Source: Eunapius fragilis (taxonomy: Eukaryota; Porifera; Demospongiae; Spongillida; Spongillidae). From it: 64,000 nucleotides of DNA. This document shows, in pieces, positions 21,651-34,244 of this stretch (position 1 is its first letter; each line of letters starts with the position of its first letter). The translations under genes and the position numbers were made by a program. The stretch spans positions 3,966,438 to 4,030,437 of the forward strand of contig OY811991.1 in NCBI GenBank assembly GCA_963681505.1. Direction: 5' to 3'. Under the pieces are notes generated by a model that searched no databases, was not told the origin of the DNA, and saw only the letters and a list, made by a program, of their open reading frames with translations.

Positions 21651-24600
21651 TGTGCTTGCATGCATATGTGTACAGGTTGGGGACTTGCAATATGCCAGCC
21701 CTGCTACTGTGTCGCGATGTGGGATGGTGTTTGTTGATCCAAAGAACTTGGGCTACAAGCCGTACTGGGAGAGGTGGGTGAACGTGCTGCCCTCAGAGGA
21801 GGACAGGCAGCAACTCCACAAGCTGTTCAGCAAGTACGTCCCGCCCTGCATCATGATGATCCTGGAAGGCATTGTGGACGGAAAGCAAGGGGAAAAGCTC
21901 AAGGCTATTGTACCCCAGACCAACCTTAACCTGGTGAGTAGGTGATCATTTCATCGTTTCCCTGTTCAGTTTAGTTCAATTATAAGCCACGAGTGAAACA
22001 ATTCAAATGTGTATATATATACATGTATGGGTGTGCGGAGCTGTAGTTTGCTAACATTGGTTTGTAGTGTTTAATCACAATGTAATGAACAGCACTTATG
22101 TCATTCGTGTGAACCATCAGGTCTCCCAGCTCTGCAACATGCTTGATGCCCTGCTTGCCATCCGCACCAGTGACGGTGGTGCCAGTGCCAGTGAGAAGGG
22201 TGCAGGCAGCACCCTGGGCATAGGCAACACCACCCTGGAGTCCTACTTCCTGGTAGCCCTCTACTGGTCCCTCGGTGCCGCCCTGGTGGAAGACAGTCGT
22301 ATCAAGTTTGACGCGTACGTGAAGAAACTAGCTGGCTTGACTGAGGTGCCGGGCCCGGGAGCGGTTGCGGGGCCCGGGGAAATTCCCTCGCACCACCCGA
22401 CGCTGTACGAGTACAGCTTTGACCCCGCCCAGCTGAAGTGGGTGCCGTGGTCTGACAAGATACCAAAGTACGAGCACCAGGCGGGGAAGAAGTTCCACGA
22501 GATACTGGTGCCCACTGTGGACACTGTGAGGAACACGTGGCTACTGCAGCTGATGCTGGACATCAGGAGACCTGTGGTTCTGGTGGGGGAGACAGGAACT
22601 TCCAAAACTGCAACCACACAGAACTACCTGAGGCAACTCAATGCTGATTCAACCGTGAGTTCATTCCACACACATGCCATGAACACACCAACATGCACAC
22701 ACATACATGTATGCACACAGTAATGTACACAAACACATACACACCAAAACATGATGTAATCCATGTATGAAATTGCACCCGTAATGTGAGTCGGAATGCA
22801 TTTCCTTTTTTCTAGTTATTGCTCACCATCAACTTCTCCTCGCGAACCACTTCCATGGATGTGCAGAGGAGCCTTGAAGCCAGTGTGGAGAAGAGGACAA
22901 AGGACACCTTTGGCCCTCCGCCGGGAAAACGGCTGCTCATCTTCATGGATGACATGAACATGCCCCAGGTGGACACCTACGGCACCCAGCAGCCCATTGC
23001 CCTGCTCAAGCTCCTGCTGGAGAAGGGAGGCCTGTATGACAGGGGTAAGGACCTCACCTGGAAGATGATCAAAGACGTGGGGTTTTTAGCTGCTATGGGC
23101 AAGGTATGGTTCACGCGTGTTCTGTGGCCACTCCTGGTAACCCTTCTGCTCCCTCAAGGCTGGAGGTGGTCGTAACCAGGTGGACCCTCGCTTCCTCTCA
23201 CTGTTCAGTGTGTACAACGTGACCTTTCCTTCGGCTGAGTCACTGTTCCATATCTACTCCTCCATCCTGAGTGGACACTTGAGGCCTTTTAAGCCAAGTA
23301 TGTGTTTACTAAGTTGTACTGCACTTGTATGTGTTTACTCCAACTAATACCCTGGTCTAGTTCACATGGTTAATTCTATGCATACCTGTGTTGCACACAA
23401 ATGGATTACATGTGCTTCCTGCTTGTGTGCAAAGTAAGGCTTCTTTCTACCACCAAACCCCCCCCCCCCCCCCCCTTCCCCCCCACCCTAGATGTGCAGG
23501 ACCTGGCCAATGCCATCACCAAGGCAACCATGGAGCTCTATGACCGGGTCGTGCGTGACCTGCCCCCAACCCCATCAAAGTTCCACTACATCTTCAACCT
23601 CAGGGACCTCTCCCGCATCTACCACGGTCTCTTCCTCACCACCCCAGACCGCTTCGACTCACCTCAGGGGATGGTTCGCGTGTGGAGAAACGAGTGCCTC
23701 AGGGTGTTCTACGACCGGCTGACCGACGCCAAGGACCGCACCCTGGTGGGCGGGCACATGAGGGAGCTGGTTGAGGCACACTTCCGCGACCACGCAGAGG
23801 TGGCCCTGAAGGACCCTCTGCTGTTTGGGGACTACCGCACCTTCATGACCCCCGAGGCACCCCGGGTGTACGAGGATGTGCAGGACTACGAGACAGCAAA
23901 GTCCCTGTTTGATGAGGTCTGTTTTGGGGAGGGGATAGGGTAGGTGAGGGGCGATAGGTAGGTGGGAATAGGTAGGGGAGATAGGGTAGGTGGGGGATAG
24001 GGTAGGTGGGGGGATAGGGTAGGTGGGGGAGATAGGGTAGGTGGGGGATAGGGTAGGTGGAGGATAGGGTAGGTGGGGGATAGGGTAGGTGGGGGAGATG
24101 GGGGAGATAGGGTAGGTGGGGGCGATAGGGTAGATGGGGATAGGGTAGGTGGGGATAGGGTAGGTGGGGATAGGGTAGGTGGAGGGATAGGGTAGGTGGG
24201 GGAGATAGGGTAGGTGGGGGAGATAGGGTAGGTGGGGGAGATAGGGTAGGTGGGGGAGATAGGGTAGGTGGGGGATAGGGTAGGTGGGGGGATAGGGTAA
24301 AGGGTAGGTGGGGGCGATAGGGTAGGTGGGGGGAGGGAGGGTTAACTGCAACAAAATGATTTCATGAAGTGTATGTACACTTGGGGAAATAGGGTGTAGG
24401 TGCAATCCATGAATATAAAGTGATTATACATTACAAGGCAAGGTAATGTGCTAAATAAGGCTATTTCACTTACATGTACATTGTATGCTGTGTGCTTCAA
24501 CAAATACAGTCTATACATACAAACTGATTGACGAGGTGAAGGTTGACTACCACGGGTTTCTTCCCTGCAGAATTCTCTATTCAAATAACTAGGGAGAGAA

Positions 24601-27600
24601 GAAAAAAAAGGGGGGGGGGGGGGGAATTCGGGGGCCAGACATTGGGGTAGGGGAGGGGAGGAACACAAAAAATGTATTCAATGCACACTTGTGAGTGTCA
24701 TGCCCCGCCTCCCCTACCGTGTAGATCCTGGTGGAGTACAATGACAAGAAGACTCCCATGAAGCTGGTGCTCTTTGATGATGCTCTGGAGCACCTCACTA
24801 GGATACACCGCGTCGTCCGCATGAACCAGGGCCACGCCCTGTTGGTGGGCATCGGCGGGAGTGGTAGGCAGAGCTTGGCCCGCCTGGCAGCGTTTGCGGC
24901 TGGCTGCGAGGTGTTTGAGATCACCCTGAGCAGGGGGTATGGGGAGGAGGAGTTTAGGGAAGACCTGAAGACGCTCTATCGTAAGCTGGGGATTGAAAAC
25001 AAGAAGGTTAGTTTTGTTACGGGTGTTTGGTTGGGCTTGATTCATGCAGCACTGTTGTGTTTAAGGTGGTGTTTTTGTTCACTGACGGACACGTTGCCCA
25101 AGAAGGTATGCAGTTGAGGTGTATCTAGATCTGTGTACTTGTGTGTGTGTGCATGTGTGTGTGTGCATGTATGTGTGTGTGCGTGTATGTGTGTGTGTGT
25201 GCGCGCGTATGTGTGTGTGTGTGTATGAGTGTGTGTGTGTGATCATTCGCTTTTTTTGTGTTCACAAAAAAACAGGTTTCTTGGAGCTGATCAACAACAT
25301 GCTGACCTCGGGCATGGTACCAGCCCTCTTTCCCGATGACGAGAAGGAAGCTATCAACGGACAGGTAAGTCAGTGTGTGCAAGCCATGGAAGGGGGGGAG
25401 GGGGGGGGGGACCGTCTCTGCTGCCCACGGCGCTCTTCGTGTAATCTCCAAAAATTTCCATGCATACCTGTTGGGTGTATGTGAACTGACCTTTGATACA
25501 CCTGTTTGTGCATGACACAACCACCTCATGAATTTTTGTGGTATCTGACCCCTCCCCCTCCTCCTCCCCCGCCCATTTGGGTAGGTGAGGGATGAGGTGA
25601 CCAAGGCTGGGCTGCCCCCTACCAAGGAGTCTTGCTGGTCCTACTTCATCCAGAAGTGCTCCAACAACCTCCACATTGTCCTCTGCATGTCCCCCACGGG
25701 CGACACCCTCAAGAACCGCTGCAGGAACTTCCCGGGCCTGGTGAACAACGTGTCCATCGACTGGTTCACAGCCTGGCCCAAGCAGGCTCTGACAGCCGTC
25801 GCTACACACTTCCTGTCTGAGGTACAGCATTGCTCGACTACCTAACACTAGGAATGTATAATGCATTTTTTGTTCTGGCTCCTCCCCAGAATGAGCTGGT
25901 CCCAGACAGCCACAGAGACAACATAGTGGAGCATGTAGTCCATGTGCACCTCTCTGTTGGCGCTTACAGCCAGGAGTTCCAGCAGAAGCTGCGCAGGATC
26001 AACCACGTGACCCCAAAGAACTACCTGGACTTCATCAACGCCTACACCAAGCTCCTCCGTGAGAAGGACAAGTTTGTGCAGGACCAGTGCACCAGGCTAA
26101 GCGGGGGCCTCACCAAGCTGATAGAGGCGGCCGAGCAGATCAGCGTGATGAACGAGAAGCTGGCCGTCCAGAAGGTGGCCGTGACCCAGAAGTCCGAGGC
26201 CTGCGAGGTCCTGCTCAAGGACATCTCGGCCAAGACGGAGATGGGGAAGGAGAAGCAGCAGATGGCGCTGGCCAAAGGGGTGGAGATTGAGGAGCAGAAC
26301 AAGGTGATAGCCGTGGAGAAGGCTGAGGCAGAGGCTGCCCTCGCTGAGGCGCTCCCCGCCCTCGAGCGGGCCAGGCTGGCACTGAGCGACCTGGACAAAC
26401 AGGATGTCACGGAGATTAGGTAAGGGAATTCCCCTCCAATTGATTATGCACGTATGCCATGGTAGGGTATCTACATGTACATGCACATGTGTACGTGTGA
26501 TTTTTTTTTAAGCATTCAATTAAAGAATTTTGGTTGTCAGTACATGTACTTGTAGTTGTAGAGTCTCCTACAGCACTGATGATGTGTATATCTGCTTTGT
26601 GTACATGTCATGGATGGTGCCTTTTCAGAGTTTTATTTGTTACTTCCCCAGGTCATTTGCCAAACCACCACAGCAGGTGCAGACCGTGTGTGAGTGCATC
26701 GTGATCATGAGAGGCTACAAGGAGGTCAACTGGAAGACAGCAAAAGGAATGATGTCTGATACAAATTTCCTGTCTGCTCTACAAAATATGGATGTGGATG
26801 CCATCACGCCAGCTCAGGTGAGTGCATTGTGGGTATGTGTGCAGTGGTGGCCATGATGGGTATGTGTGCAGTGGTGGTCATGATGGGTATGTGTGCAGCG
26901 GTGGCCATGACAGGTATGTGTGCAGTGGTGGTCATGATGGGTATGTGTGCAGTGGTGGTCATGATGGGTATGTGTGCAGCGGTGGCCATGATGGATATGT
27001 GTGCAGTGGTGGCCATGACAGGTATGTGTGTAGTGGTAGTCATGATGGGTATGTGTGCAGTGGTGGCCATGATGGGTATGTGTGCAGTGGTGGTCATGAT
27101 GGGTATGTGTGCAGTGGTGGTCATGATGGGTATGTGTGCAGCGGTGGCCATGACAGGTATGTGTGCAGTGGTGGCCATGACAGGTATGTGTGCATTGGTG
27201 GCCATGATGGATATGTGTGCAGTGGTGGCCATGATGGGTATGTGTGCAGTGGTGGCCATGATGGGTATGTGTGCAGTGGTGGTCATGATGGGTATATGTG
27301 CAGTGGTGGTCATGATGGGTATGTGTGCAGCAGTGGCCATGACAGGTATGTGTGCAGTGGTGGCCATGATGGATATGTGTGCAGTGGTGGCCATGATGGG
27401 TATGTGTGCAGTGGTGGCCATGACAGGTATGTGTGTAGTGGTGGCCATGATGGATATGTGTGTAGTGGTGGCCATGATGGATATGTGTGCAGTGGTGGCC
27501 ATGATGGGTATATGTGCAGTGGTGGCCATGATGGGTATGTGTGCAGTGGTGGCCATGATGGGTATGTGTGCAGTGGTGGCCATGATGGGTATGTGTGCAT

Positions 27601-30600
27601 TGGTGGCCATGACAGGTATGTGTGCAGTGGTGGCCATGATGGGTATATGTGCAGTGGTGGTCATGATGGGTATGTGTGCAGTGGTGGCCATGATGGGTAT
27701 GTGTGCAGTGGTGGCCATGATGGGTATGTGTGCAGTGGTGGCCATGACAGGTATGTGTGTAGTGGTGGCCATGATGGATATGTGTGCAGCGGTGGCCATG
27801 ACAGGTATGTGTGTAGTGGTGGCCATGATGGGTATGTGTGCATTGGTGGCCATGATGGGTATGTGTGCAGTGGTGGCCATGACAGGTATGTGTGCAGTGG
27901 TGGCCATGATGGGTATGTGTGCAGTGGTAGTCATGATGGGTAGGTGTGCAGTGGTGGTCATGATGGGTATGTGTGCAGTGGTGGTCATGATGGGTATGTG
28001 TGCAGTGGTGGTCATGATGGGTATGTGTGCAGTGGTGGCCATGATGGGTATGTGTGCAGTGGTGGCCATGACAGGTATGTGTGCAGTGGTGGCCATGATG
28101 GATATGTGTGCAGTGGTGGCCATGATGGGTATGTGTGCAGTGGTGGCCATGATGGGTATGTGTGCAGCGGTGGTCATGATGGGTATGTGTGTAGTGGTGG
28201 CCATGATGGGTATGTGTGCAGTGGTGGTCATGATGGCAGTGGTGGCCATGATGGATATGTGTGCAGTGGTGGTCATGATGGGTATGTGTGCAGTGGTAGT
28301 CATGATGGGTATGTGTGCAGTGGTGGCCATGATGGGTAGGTGTGCAGTGGTGGTCATGATGGGTATGTGTGCAGTGGTGGTCATGATGGGTATGTGTGCA
28401 GTGGTGACCATGACAGGTATGTGTGCAGTGGTGGTCATGATGGGTATGTGTGCAGTGGTGACCATGATGGGTATACGTTCCTTGATACCTACAGGTGAAA
28501 ACAGTCCAGACTGCTATGACCAAGATGGAAACAACAGACGAGGAAATGTCCAAAATCAGTAAGGCTGGAGGAGGCCTGTACAAGTTCGTAACAGCCGTGC
28601 TTGGGTACTGCCATGTTGCCAGGGAGATCAAGCCTAAGAGAGATAAGGTCAGCCTAAGAGGGATGAGGTCAACTTAAGAGGGATAAGGTCAGCCTAAGAG
28701 GGATGAGGTCAGCCTAAGGGGATAAGGTCAGCCTAAGAGGGATGAGGTCAGCCAAAGAGGGATAAGGTCAGCCTAACAGAGATAAGGTCAGCCTAAGAGG
28801 AATAAGGTCAGCCTAAGAGGAATAAGGTTGGCCTAAGAGAGATAAGGTCAGCCTGAGATAAGGTCAGCCTAAGAGGGATAAGGTCAGCCCAAGAGGGATA
28901 AGGTCAGCCTAAGAAGGATAAGGTCAGCCTAAGAGGGATAAGGTTGGCCTAAGAAGGATAGGGTCAGCCCAAGAGTCAACCTAAGAGGGATAAGGTCAGC
29001 CTAACAGAGATAAAGTCAGCCTAAGCGAGCTGTGGGGAGCTTATTGTGCCTATGGCCTCAGTAGATATTGAGGGACTAGTTATTAACATGTCCACATACC
29101 ATGCAGGTTGCCCAACTAGAAAGGAACTTCCAGTTGAGTAAGAGGGAACTTGAGAAAATCCAGAAGGACCTGAGCGAGATTGAAACAGTGCTGTCTGAGC
29201 TCAACAAGCAGTACGAGGCGGCCATGTCCGAGAAGAGGGCGCTACAGGAAGAGGCGGAGCTCATGGAGAGAAGGTTAACAGCTGCCGCTAAGCTCATCAC
29301 AGGGCTGGCCTCTGAGAAGGACAGGTGCAGTGTGTTATGTGCCTGGCATATAGCCGTGTGCTGACTTGTCCCACCTTGTCCCATTTGTCCTCACCAGGTG
29401 GAAGCTGGAGCTGGAAGACTTGAAGGAGAAGAGGGTTCGCCTGCTGGGAGATTGTCTCCTCTCCTCCGCATTCCTAAGCTACGTTGGAGCTTTCTCGTGG
29501 GAATTCCGCCACAACATGCTAAAGGAAAACTGGCAGAAGGATGTGCAAGCCAAGAAGATCCCTCTGAGCCAGCCATTCAGGGTGGAATCCCTCCTCACCA
29601 ACGACGTTGAGATCAGCAAGTGGACGTCAGAGTCACTGCCTCCCGATGAGCTCTCTATTCAAAATGGCATACTCACCATGCAGTCCAGTCGCTTTCCCCT
29701 GTGCATCGATCCGCAGCAGCAGGCACTCAACTGGATCCGAAAGAAGGAAGAGAAAAACAACCTCAAGATCTCCACCTTCAACAGCCCTGACTTCCTGAAG
29801 CAGCTGGAGCTGGCCATCAAGTTTGGCTACCCCTTCCTGTTCAAGGACGTGGATGAGTACATTGACCCCGTCATTGACACGGTGTTGGACAGGAACGTGA
29901 AGGGCTCTGGTAACCGCCTGACCATCACCTTGGGGGACAAGGAAGTGGACTATGACCCTTCCTTCAGGCTTTACCTGAACACCAAGTTTTCCAATCCAAA
30001 GTACAGCCCGGCCATATTTGGCAGGACCATGATCATCAACTACACTGTCACGCTGAAGGGACTGGAAGACCAGCTGTTGAGTGTAATAGTTGGGTTTGAG
30101 AGGAAAGAACTGGAGGAAGCGCGTGAGAGGCTTATATTAGAAACAAGGTACTGCCCCTCCCCCCAGTGATGCTCTGTACGGCACGCACATGTGTTCCTGA
30201 CCTTGCAGTGAGAACAAGCGACTGCTGAAGGATCTTGAGGACACCCTTCTGAGGGAACTGGCTACCTCCACAGGAAACATGTTGGATAATGCTGACCTAG
30301 TCCACACTTTGGAGGAAACCAAGTCCAAGGCATCTGAGGTACAATGCCCCCTATGTGGTGTACATCTGAGGTATAGTGCCCCCTATGTGGTGTACATCTG
30401 AGGTATAGTGCCCCCTATGTGGTGTACATCTGAAGTATAGTGCCCCCTATGTGGTGTACATCTGAGGTATAGTGCCCCCTATGTGGTGTACATCTGAGGT
30501 ATAGTGCCTATAGCGTACAACTTGTGGAATGCTTATAGTGTCCATGCGTGGGGTGTGGCACGTGGAGCTTGCGTTGTAACTCATTTCCTCTCTTGTAGGT

Positions 30601-32161
30601 GTTTGAGAAGCTCAAACTGGCTGCAGTTACAGCAAAGGAAATAGAAACATCTCGAGATGGCTATCGCCCAGCGGCCAAGAGAGGTGCAGTCCTCTTCTTC
30701 TGCCTCTCAGACATGGCCAACATCAACAGCATGTACCAGTACTCCCTCACCTCATACCTGGATGTCTTCAACTACTCCCTAAAGAAGAGCATGCCAGACA
30801 CCCACCTGATCAAGCGGCTGAAGAACATGATAGACACCCTCACCCTGAACGTATACCACTACGCATGCACCGGTAACTGAAACGATTTTGCGGGCGTTTT
30901 TTTGATGCTCCATCAGGCTATTCTCCCATTTCCAGTTTGCACCTGACATGTATTGGGGTATTAAAGCCTTACCATTGGCACGTGCCTTCACACCCTTTCA
31001 GGTCTCTTTGAGAGCCACAAGCTTCTCTTCTCCTTCAACATGGCGGTGAAGATACAGCAGGTGGAGTCCCAGCTGAACAGGGACGAGCTCGACTTCTTCA
31101 TCAAGGGGAACATATCGCTAGAGAAGAATGCGCGCAGGAAGCCTTTTGACTGGCTTCCCGACCAGAGCTGGGAAGACCTCATGAAGCTGACGACTGTGCT
31201 CCCTGAGAAGTTTGGGTCACTGGCGGAAGATGTGGAGAGGGGGGAGAAGCCATGGAAGGAGGTGAGGATGGAAGAAACCTTACATGTACATCAAATTGAA
31301 AGTCTGTCCTTCGTTGGCTTCCTCCCCCTCAAAAAATAAGTGGTTTGACTTGGATGCTCCGGAGGCTGTCCCGTTCCCAGGTCGCTACGCTGAGGGCCTC
31401 TCTGATCTCCAGCAACTGATGCTGCTGAGGTGCTTCAGGATAGACAGGGTGTACCGGGCCATCACTAACTTTGTCACGGGTCGCATGGGGGAGCAGTTTG
31501 TCACGCCTCCCGTTGTCAGCCTGGAGAGCATCTATGACCAGTCCACCAACAACTCGCCCATTGTGTTCATCCTGAGTCCCGGGTCGGATCCGGCTGGAGA
31601 CCTGGGAAAGTTGGCCGATGCTCTGGGGTATGGTGGCAACAAGCTGAAATTCCTTGCCATGGGACAAGGTCAAGAAAAGGTATAGGGAGATACATGTGCA
31701 CATACATGTACATTTGTGTATGTACATGTATATACTGTGTATGTGTGTGTGTGCAATAAGTGAACTAACTTGCCTCGCAGGTTGCTCTTCAACTACTTGA
31801 CACGGCTGCATCAAGAGGACACTGGCTCATGCTCCAGAACTGCCACCTTCTAGTGAGATGGCTGAAGGACCTGGAGAAAGCCTTGGAACTGCTTACAAAG
31901 CCACACCCAGACTTCCGCCTGTGGCTCACTACTGCCCCTACCCCTGACTTCCCCATTGGAATTCTCCAGAGGTCTCTGAAGGTTGTCACGGAGCCGCCCA
32001 ATGGACTTAAGTTGAATCTACGAAATACCTACTTCAAAATCAGCTCATCGTCATTGAAGGATTGTCCCCATGCTGCATTCAAACCACTTGTGTACACATT
32101 AGCCTTTTTTCATGCTGTTGTGCAGGAACGAAGAAAATACGGAAAAGTGAGTTGCCGTGTA

Positions 32162-32229
<68 letters not shown>

Positions 32230-34213
32230 AAACCTGCTTTGTTCAAAGCAGGGGTGCGGTGAGGGAAAGGGTGGGGAAAGAGAGACCTTTTGGATCTCAT
32301 AGTCACACCAACTACCACACATTAGATCTCAAATCACATTCACATTCCATGTGACTATGCCTACATTCCACTCTCACCACTAGGTGATTGCCGTAAGTAA
32401 GTCATCAAGGTTTATCCTAGGTACATGTACATGAACTATTTCGCTGTATTTTATCATCCAAGCAAACCCTTACTAATCAAACATGTATACATATTGTGAC
32501 ATACACATACATGTACATGTATATGTATTGTATGCACTACTGCTGTAGAAGCAATATACATGTATGAGTAGCCCTAAGGTAAATGAGTATGCACACACAC
32601 ACACCCATGCATACACTACCAGCTCTGGGGTTAGAAAATGGTCTTCTTCATTGTATCTTCCCCACATCGCACACCAAACAGGTTGGCTGGAATGTGTCCT
32701 ATGACTTCAATGAGTCAGACTTTCGCGTATGCATGGACATCCTGAGGACCTACCTAAACAAGTCCCATGAAAATGGAGATGCGAAGATACCTTGGGGATC
32801 CCTTAAGTACCTGATTGGCGAGGTGAGGTGTTGTGTTGTGCACACACAGTTCCGATTCCAATAGCAGCACACCCATCCCTCTTCTTACAGGTGATGTACG
32901 GTGGGCGTGCCATAGACGACTTTGACAGGAGGGTTCTGAGGATATACATGGATGAGTACATGGGAGACTTCATCTTTGACACCTTCCAGCCGTTCCACTT
33001 CTACCATAATGCTGAAGTTGATTATGTCATCCCTCCTGATGGCCAGCGCGACGACTACCTGGAGGCCATCGACGGACTGCCGTTGGCCAATACCCCCGAA
33101 GTCTTCGGACTTCATGCCAACGCTGAGATTGGGTACTTCACCACTGCTGCCAAGGAGATGTGGGCACAACTGGTGGAGCTGCAACCGCAGACTGGGGAGA
33201 CGGGTGGGGGCATTAGCAGAGAGGAGTTCATTGGTACCATCGCATCAGACATTCAAGTAAAGAGGACTGTTCATCCCTCCGCATGTCTTCCTCCTCCCTC
33301 ACTCACCTTCTCCTCCTCCCCCTCCTCCTCCATTTTCCCCTCTCATCTCACATACATGGCTTCAGACTGCTGCCAAAAAAAAATGCTTCTTTTTTTTTCT
33401 TCTCTGTTAGGTCAAACTTCCTGAGCAGTTCAAGCTTGACGTTATACGCAAGAAGTTTGGTGAAGTGATATCACCAACCACTGTGGTGCTACTGCAGGAG
33501 CTGGAGAGGTTCAACACACTCATAAAGAGGATGGAGGTATCTCTGGCTACACTGAGAAAGGTACTTCCAGATGCCCGTGGTATGCTCAGGCATTAATGCC
33601 CTCCCCCCCCCCCCCCCCCCCCCTCCCCCCCCCCCACCCTTCCCCCTCTCCAAATATAGGCACTGACAGGTGAGGTGGGCATGAGTGTTGAGCTTGATGA
33701 GCTGGCCAAGTCCCTGTACAATGGCCACATTCCCTCTATTTGGAGAGCACTGGCACCAGCCACTAAAAAGCTGCTGGGCAGCTGGATGGTGCACTTCCTT
33801 AGGAGAAACGCTCAGTACACGGAGTGGGTAAGGTGCACATATGTCCAGGCCTAAGAATGAGTCACTTTGGGTGTGTACCAACACATGTGCCTTGTGCCGC
33901 ATATGTACATTGCGTGTATCCTGTTATATAAACAGTACATGTTACGATGTACACATATGGGTATTCTGCGTTGATATTCTTCCCCCCTCCCCCTCACCCT
34001 CCTCCCCCCCCCCCCCTAGGTGAATGAAAGGGAGCCATATGTGATGTGGCTTTCTGGGCTTCACATCCCTGAGTCCTACCTTACAGCCCTTGTGCAGGCT
34101 ACCTGTAGGAAGAACGGCTGGCCTCTCGACAGGTCCACTCTGTACACTGCTGTCACCGAGGTAATGTCCTGTTATTGTGTACATGTGTGTGGGTGCCACT
34201 TTTGTGTGCATGG

Positions 34214-34244
<31 letters not shown>

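Noticed and set aside
23659-24405. Minus-strand Pro/Tyr/Ile repeat frame overlapping exon 36
   Set aside because: Created by the GATAGGGTAGGTGGGG array plus the antisense of exon 36.
26804-28631. Open frames of 370 to 605 codons on both strands
   Set aside because: They are products of a 27-base tandem repeat whose period is divisible by three. The region is an intron between exons that splice in phase into dynein.
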